This document shows positions 57,488 through 64,000 of a stretch of 64,000 bases of DNA, in pieces. Source of the DNA: Scalesia atractyloides (taxonomy: Eukaryota > Streptophyta > Magnoliopsida > Asterales > Asteraceae). Under the pieces are notes generated by a model. The model saw only the letters and a program-made list of their open reading frames with translations. It ran no database searches and was not told the DNA's origin. The stretch spans positions 9,123,663 to 9,187,662 of the forward strand of contig CAMTDV010000009.1 in the NCBI GenBank assembly GCA_947069175.1, given 5' to 3'. The position numbers and the translations under genes were made by a program. Each line of letters opens with the position of its first letter. The stretch's first letter is position 1.

Positions 57488-59119
57488 GAGTCGTATGTGT
57501 ACACACATGATATGAAATGTGGTGACGTTGCTATTATGGTCTACCATATCGATATGAGATGTGTGCTATACGTCGAAGTTATATGCTAAGAAGCTTGGCA
57601 TTCTAAAAGTCAAAATGTATCATAGCATGGTTAGCAATTTGAGCTACAAATGTAAAATGTGTGGGGATCATACGATATGTGCTAGTCTGATTATGTCTTA
57701 TGTATGATGACGTATTGGAATTCGTTGATGTTGACTAATGTGATTATCGATTCATGTCTTATGCATATTAATGATTGACTAATAAACGTCAATGTAACTA
57801 AGGATTTGATATGAACGTATTATGAATGAATATGCATGCTAACTATGTTGTGCATATGATAGCATGAAAGGATAGGAATCACATTAGCATGGCTCAAGCG
57901 CGGAAGGATACGGGTCAAGAGGAGGCAAGGAAACAAACACAAATACGGAAGCTTGAGGTAAGTGATTACCGAACTCACTTATTAATTTATTTAAATGAAG
58001 TTAGATATGCTTATTATTGGGAATCATAAAAGGATGAGAATGTAGTAGTCATATGAAGGTAAGAATGACGGAATTTGATCAAATGTAGTTACTTATGTTT
58101 GAAATCATATATAATAAGCAAACGGGTCACAAAAACAAAAATGATTAACCAAGTTGTGAAAATTGGATGTTGGAAAATGAGAATTAGAATAGGAATGATT
58201 TGGGGACTTAGGAAAATGTCAATTCATGTTTCGGGACCCTCGGGGTGCGTGAAAATGGGGTCGAAACGCTCAAAGAAACGAAGTTCGGCGTCGGACCTGC
58301 AGATCGTGTAGTCGTATGTGCTACACCACATGAATATGAAATGTGCGTGACGTTGCTATTATGGTCTACCATATCGATATGAGTGTGTGCTCATACGTCG
58401 AAGTTATATGCTAAGAAGCTTGGCATTCTAAAAGTCAACAATGTATACATAGCATGGTTAGAAATTTGACACAAATGTAGATTTGGGGGATCATACGATA
58501 TGTGCTAGTCTGATTATGTCTTATGTATGATGACGTATTGGAATTCGTGATGTTGACTAATGTGATTATCGATTCATGTCTTATGCATATTAATGATTGA
58601 CTAATAAACGTCAATGTAACTAAGGATTTGATATGAACGTATATGAATGAATATGCATGCTAACTATGTTGTGCATATGATAGCATGAAGGATAGGAATC
58701 ACATTAGCATGGCTCAAGCGCGGAAGGATACGGGTCAAGAGGAGGCAAGGAAACAAACACAAATACGGAAGCTTGAGGTAAGTGATTACCGAACTCACTT
58801 ATTAATTTATTTAAATGAAGTTAGATATGCTTATTATTGGGAATCATAAAAGGATGAGAATGTAGTAGTCATATGAAGGTAAGAATGACGGAATTTGATC
58901 AAATGTAGTTACTTATGTTTGAAATCATATATAATAAGCAAACGGGTCACAAAAACAAAAATGATTAACCAAGTGTGAAATTGGATGTTGGAAAATGAGA
59001 ATTAGATAGGAATGATTTGGGGACTTAGGAAAATGTCAATTCATGTTTCGGGACCCTCGGGGTGCGTGAAAATGGGTCGAAACGCTCAAAGAAACGAAGT
59101 TCGGCGTCGGACCTGCAGG
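57488..59119 (+). repeat. 0.8-kb tandem duplication (57488-58310 and 58311-59119)
   Basis: Both units run from GTCGTATGTG to GTCGGACCTGCAG. The last 600 bp differ almost only by seven single-base deletions in unit 2 (for example GTTGATG to GTGATG, GAAAGG to GAAGG, GGGGTCG to GGGTCG). Confidence 0.92.
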
Positions 59120-59665
59120 TCACGTCGCTGACGCCCCTGCAGGCCGTCGCAGATGCCATGCCCTTTTTCAGCCGACGCCTTAAGCTGTTGTCTAAGCGGG
59201 TCCGATACGGAAAACTATTTTTTATGTTTTTCTCGTTTACTTTGTTTCCAAGGCCCCGTTAAGCTTCCTAAAGGTACCCCAAGCCCACGAAAGAGTTTTG
59301 TAGGGTACAAGTAAGGACGGAACCCGTACAGGAGCTTGCACGAATATGTAGCATCAATATTGGTGTTAGTAAATGTGGATTTCATTATGTGTGTGAGTGA
59401 TTCTCGTAGGAATGATTATACTTGGATATAACATACATGTGAATGGATGGAACTCGTACATAAGTATGTTTATATACGGAAAATGGTATGCCTAACAAAG
59501 TATGGTGCTTGAAAGAAATTAAATGGATGTGATTGTATGTGTGTATATAAATAAGAATTCATAGTAAGTGTATGTAGTACGAACTTATAGGTGTATACGT
59601 GTGTACGAAAATGTAAGTATGTGCTCGAATATATGTACGTGTACGTAGGTGATGTAATCTTATTA

Positions 59666-61373
59666 GGGTGGTAGGGGCGCCCATCATTCATCACCCACCC
59701 ATCACTCACAACATCCAATCACCATACGCCACGTCATCAAGCCAAATTCCATCACTAGTGATGGATTTTACTAGGGGTGCCCATCACTCCATCATTAGTG
59801 ATGGGTTTTTTTTTCTTTTTTCTTTTTAAATTATAAATAAACAATACAATTTAGTTTATAAATTATAAATTCACAATAAAACAATAAAATTATAAATTTC
59901 ATTAAATAAAAAAATAATATTTCTAAAAATACAACTAAAATATAAAACATATAAAATTAAAAAGATACTAAACAAAGTCTACTCTTCGTCCGAATCTGAA
60001 AGTTCCAAACCCAAAGAACCTACATATTCAATTAGATCATATCTCAACCGAAAGTGAAGTTCTTCACTGCGCAAGTCTTGGTGGACATTTTCGGAACAGG
60101 ATTTTGTGTTGGAGGATCCGGCACCCAATCTGGAGAAATTGCACGTCCGTCTTCTTGGATTAGCATATTGTGCAATATGATGCATGCATATACTATGCTA
60201 TGGATTGTTTTTTTATTCATCGCACGAACCGGCCGTCCTAGTATCCCCCATCTACTCTTTAAAACTCCAAAAGCCCGCTCAACATCTTTTCTTGCCAATT
60301 CTTGCAACTTCTTGAACGCCTTTTCTTTAGGCTCGGTAGGAAATGAAAGGGCTTTCACAAAAACAGACCATGATGGGTAGATATAATCCACAAGTAGAAA
60401 GCCTCGTCTGTAATATTTTCCGTTAAGCATAAACGGACAGAAATGTGCGGTACCATCTGTTACGTTTTGAAACGACGATGTATACAAAACATTGATGTCG
60501 TTTTTGAACCGGGAACACCAAAATACGAATGCCAAATCCATAAATCATTCGAGGCCACCGCTTCAAGTAAGATGGTCGGCCTTTTAATGTCACCCCTAAC
60601 ATACGCCCCTCGCAACTCTCTTGGACAATTTCTCCACTCGATATGGTAGTTTCTACGAGCATCTGAATGCCATATGCTCATGTGCGGCGTAAAAACGTTA
60701 GATGTCGTGTCTGTCGGTCTACGTAGAAACTCTTTGGCATACAACTTAATGATGGCGTTACAAAAAATTCAAACACTCTCGCGAGGTTCTTTTCGACATT
60801 TGTAAGTATTCATCAAATTGATCAGGAGGGTTACCTGTCGCAAGTTGGCAAATGGCAGACGTGCATTTTTGTATCGGAGTGAAACTACGTTTGCCCCTCC
60901 CGTCGTAACGTTCTTGAAACCATTGTTCACTCGCTTCAATGTCTCCAACAATCTTTAAAAATAATTCCTTTGGCAAACGAAACCGCTCCCTAAACGTTTC
61001 GGCATTGTAGACTGGATTCTCCACAAAGTAATCATTCATTAACACCTCGTTGGCATGTATTCGATCACCACCAACCATTTTCTTCTTCGGACGGCTCAAG
61101 CCTTCAAGCACATTATACACCTTCTCAAAAAATTCAAGCGTGTCGTTGTCTGAAGGCGTATCGCTTTCGCTATCCATCGGGAACGAATCTGAAGAAGATG
61201 CCATTGAAGAAATATAGAAGATGGAGAGTAGGTTGAAAGTATGTAAAGGTTGGGTTGTAAGATTGTATTTTATAAAAATTGGTTTGTGTATTTTGAATAT
61301 ATATAAACAAAATTTCAAAAAATATCATCATCCCAACGGTTAACAGCAACGGTCATCGAGCAGCAACAGATAC
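59666..61373 (-). mobile_element. PIF/Harbinger element, right end beyond an LTR insertion
   Basis: The left end GGGTGGTAGGGGCGCCCATC follows TTA (59663-59665), the usual PIF/Harbinger target. Subterminal words CCCATCACTCCATCATTAGT and CCATCACTAGTGATGG repeat nearby. It carries a Harbinger nuclease gene. The other terminus is not present before 61374, where a new LTR starts, so the element is probably split by that LTR. Confidence 0.72.
59979..61204 (-). pseudogene. Harbinger transposase (HARBI1-like nuclease), frameshifted
   Basis: The likely start is ATG at 61202-61204 (MASSSDSFPMDSESDTPSDN); an upstream frame to 61318 is open but unlikely. Piece 1 to about 60758 has the helical N-terminus (HANEVLMNDYFVENPVYN, FRERFRLPKELFLKIV, LATGNPPDQFDEYLQMSKRT). 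Piece 2 (60744-60460): EWRNCPRELRGAYVRGD, ILLEAVASNDLWIWHSYFG, PGSK. Piece 3: NDINVLY (second catalytic Asp), the KDVERAFGVLKSRWGILGRP segment (Glu), and VYACIILHNMLIQEDG. Piece 4 ends LRYDLIEYVGSLGLELSDSD. At least three frameshifts. The DCMHW box with the first catalytic Asp, expected before EWRNCP, is not recognisable. A normal protein is about 400 residues. Confidence 0.8.
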
Positions 61374-61810
61374 TGTAACACCTCGTAAAAACCCGCACCA
61401 TAAAATTTCAACACGTGTCCCGCTGAACCACAAATTCCACGTGCTTAACGAGAGGGACTAAACTTGTCAACATGTTAAATTATGACCTATGAGTGACAAG
61501 CTTTAAAGTTAAGGGACCAAGAGTAGAATATGCAAAATCTCAAGCTTGGGAGGCGGTTACGGACAGCAAGACATTATGGTTACGGTCCGTAACCATTTAA
61601 ACACAACACGCGCCTGAAGGCTTTTCAGACCGCAAGGCCTAGCCACACGGTCCGTAAGTGGGTGCCAGGAGCAGAAAGATGGCAGCTTCTGCTCCTGCCA
61701 CCATGAGCGTGTTATGACACTAATCCTTTGCTCTTGACACATCCCAAAACTCATTTTGACACCTCTCAACCTCGGTAACACCTGGCCACCTCTCCTTACT
61801 TCATCTACAC

Positions 61811-61818
61811 TATAAATA
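61811..61818 (+). promoter_or_regulatory. TATA box of the 61-kb LTR
   Basis: TATAAATA in CACTATAAATACCAAGATTTG, a context much like the TATA region of elements 1 and 2 (CTATAAATACCAAG is shared), pointing to a related promoter. Confidence 0.6.
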
Positions 61819-62639
61819 CCAAGATTTGGCTTCTGGACTCACAAGGAGCTTCCTTTTCTGCTCTAATTCGTGCATTGGACCTCTAGTAAGTGTCCTAACT
61901 CCTCATGTTCAGTTTCATTAGGATTAAAGCTCAAGTCAAAGCTTCATCGTAAAAATGCTTTAACTTTAGCATAAAACCACATTGGCTCAGTCTATTGTCG
62001 CAACGAATGTGGTTACGTGACCGTAATAATGTAGGAATTAATCCTCAAAAGGATACCTACTGATTGTCACGTTTACTTTGTCAATTGTCGGGTCAAATGA
62101 AAAGTCAAACTAAAAGTCAACGGGCAGATTATAAACAAATGCATAGCAAGCAATGTGAATGTTCTAAAATCCGTTTTGACACTCCAATTACTTAATAAAT
62201 ATTGTTAGAACATTCTTGACATGCTAGGCCCGACAAGACCAAGTTTTGAGTCGGTTTGCAACCGAAAGTCGTGGTATTTGACTCACGTTTTGACTTTCGA
62301 TTCTGACCCGATTTAGAGACTTATGAAACTAAAATTTGATACAATGTGACCATGATTAGTACATAAAGCCCTCTGAGTTATTAGAAGCATGGTCACATTG
62401 AACATTGAGTATTTATGCAAGTTCCATACTTTATGCCAAAATTTGCAAATTAGTCCCTAGAATCCGAAAATGAGATTTTAACACCAAATGAGCTTAAGTA
62501 TGAGTTAGGAACTGATGTAATAAGTTATTAAACTTGTCTAGAGGTCAACTTTCTGAATTATACATAAAGCATGGACATTTGACGGAAATTGCGCAAATTG
62601 CGACTAAACCGCCTTTTTGCACAAAGATTGTTCTAAAAC

Positions 62640-63330
62640 ATGCCTTTGACATAAAAACCGCATACCTACTGATATGTATTTATAATAGGAACTATTTGGG
62701 ATATAAGTACTGATTTAGAACTGGGTTTATGTATACTTTCGGGTATTAAGCTTCTAAATGACGAAAATGCCCTTTCAGTTTTTAAAATGAGATTTAAAGC
62801 GTTTAATGGACCAAATGTTTTGCACACTGATATGTTATGATAAATAACATATATTTGTCATGTCAAAACAGGTTCCAACCTCAGTTTTACATAAATGCCG
62901 ATTAAACCGTCATCTAGCGTCTTAAACGCCGTTTCGGCGCATAGTGTGGTTTAAAACCATATTATTGACCCGAGGTCTACTGATTTCTAGACATATTTTG
63001 TATATGATTTCAGTAGGGACATGATTCAAACTCAGAATCCCAAATGGGTTGCAAGACTATGTGCGAAATGACCAAAATGCCCTTTTGGGGGCATAGTTTG
63101 GTCTTAAACTTAAACCACACCTAGACTTGATATCTTACTGATATAGCATTTAAAACAAAACATTTTTACAGAAAGTATAAGGTCTTAGCATCAGTTTCCT
63201 CATAAGCTTGTTTATTAAACCACAAATGACCAAATTACCCTTTTAAGGCATAGTTTGGTTTTAAAACGATAACGGGACATTATTTTGTCAACCTACTGAT
63301 TTTATAACATTTTTTAAATATATTGGCATA
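62640..63330 (+). repeat. Degenerate 155-bp tandem repeat within the LTR
   Basis: Words TACTGAT(T/A)T recur at about 62826 (ACACTGATAT), 62976, 63137 and 63292, and (GACCAAA)(A)TG/TACCCTTTT followed by GGCATAGTTTGGT at about 63073 and 63231. Copies are strongly diverged. Confidence 0.6.
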
Positions 63331-64000
63331 TGGAACTTGTATAGGACTCACCCGGTTACCCGGTTTCGCTTGTATGCGTGCGGTTCGGCCTACGTAACTA
63401 GTTTACGTAATTTAACCGAAACGGGCTTAACCTTATCATTTTACTTCAAAATCCAGAATGTAACATGTTTACCCATATTAAACAAGTCTTCGTACTTGTC
63501 GGGTTTTAAACTACATTCTATTCCGGTCATCGCTCAATCTAGCGTTTAGCACCGTTATTATCTTTAAGCTACCCGGTTCGAGTCTACAAAGTAGATAGGA
63601 CCCGTTGGCATTCTAATTGGTTATAAACACCATCATTTCCAGACTAAGAGCCTCCCGGTAGATTCCATCTAAGCTTACTTTCGAATATTCGGCTGAGTTA
63701 ATTATCTTAATTGAAGAACTACTCAGGTAAATACTTTTAACTTATTTTCCCTATACGGGCTTGGGATACGGTATAATAATACCGCTTCGTCGGGTATGGG
63801 ATCATGTTATCGGATTGTGATTTACTAAATCTTCATAACCGTTTTATTCTGTATTGTTTGATAACTTAAACATTGGGGGTTAACACGACCATGTCTGGGA
63901 TATCCTTGGCTCATTTAAGTTACTAATGGCCACAACCTTAAGCGCGGGGTGTAGGCATACACCTGACAGACGCTAATGCTAATAAAATGATTAAATCCCA

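Larger units (their letters stand above)
56034..59662 (+). repeat. Gypsy-type LTR-like sequence, interrupted on its right
   Basis: Begins TGTAACACCCCAAAACTCG, the usual start of a large class of plant Gypsy LTRs. A TATA box (56366-56373) is followed by GAGAGAGA-rich leader and CCGGTGGTGGCC repeats (56455-56515). It contains a 0.8-kb tandem duplication and a GC-rich block (59100-59160). No coding region follows. The 3' end is not seen because a Harbinger element interrupts at 59666. It could be a solo LTR or a 5' LTR whose body lies elsewhere. Confidence 0.5.
61374..64000 (+). repeat. LTR of a Ty3/Gypsy-type element, running off the window
   Basis: Begins TGTAACACCTCGTAAAAACC right after GATAC inside the Harbinger element. 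TATA box at 61811-61818. A degenerate repeat of about 155 bp occupies 62640-63330. No primer site or gag is reached before the window ends, so the LTR is at least 2.6 kb or this is a solo LTR. Clade unassigned; the start resembles Tekay-type LTRs. Confidence 0.6.

Overview
The window looks like repeat-dense plant nuclear DNA, most likely from an Asteraceae-type genome. The basis is the mix of elements: long-LTR Ty3/Gypsy elements with initiator-Met tRNA primer sites, a Ty1/Copia element, Helitron ends, hAT and PIF/Harbinger elements, an Au-like SINE, and a purine-permease gene of the plant-only PUP family. The family assignment is inference from familiar repeat motifs; no search was run. No bacterial genes, tRNA or rRNA genes, or CRISPR arrays were seen.

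Layout: (1) 1-15.5 kb is the 3' part of an old Athila/Tat-like Gypsy element (gag-tail ORF, polypurine motifs, 3' LTR at about 13706-15510), split at 2275-13541 by a complete long-LTR Gypsy element (element 1, target duplication ATTCA). (2) 15.5-19.3 kb holds a Helitron-like segment carrying a degraded piece of a probable CUE-domain protein gene, plus a small hAT MITE. (3) 19324-26389 is a full-length but decayed Copia element on the minus strand (target duplication TATGG), itself carrying a 1-kb PIF-like insertion. (4) 26.4-34.2 kb is AT-rich accessory DNA with MITEs, two TA microsatellites, a 0.8-kb foldback element and two related hAT elements that encode only a BED zinc finger; the second hAT copy belongs to a local duplication with an extra hAT end. 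(5) 34223-39163 is a short-LTR chromovirus (Reina-like, target duplication TACTC), inserted exactly at that extra hAT end. (6) 40121-41196 is the only host-type gene, a PUP transporter on the minus strand broken by three single-step frameshifts. (7) 42848-53353 is element 2, a second complete copy of the element 1 family (target duplication TCGGG). (8) 53.4-64 kb is a nest: an inverted-repeat element, then a Gypsy-type LTR with an 0.8-kb tandem duplication, interrupted by a PIF/Harbinger element with a broken transposase, itself interrupted by another LTR that runs off the window.

Nothing here works as an operon or pathway. The genes belong to selfish elements, and nearly all are disrupted by stops and frameshifts. 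The most interesting features are: the dense array of short palindromes (core AAGTTCGNNCGAACTT) on both sides of the TATA box in the LTRs of elements 1 and 2; a stop codon at the same gag position in both elements; the BED-only hAT elements and their composite-like duplication; and the foldback element with a mirrored satellite. I found no convincing undescribed multi-gene system. Many differences between duplicated stretches are single-base deletions, so some frameshifts may be assembly error rather than biology.
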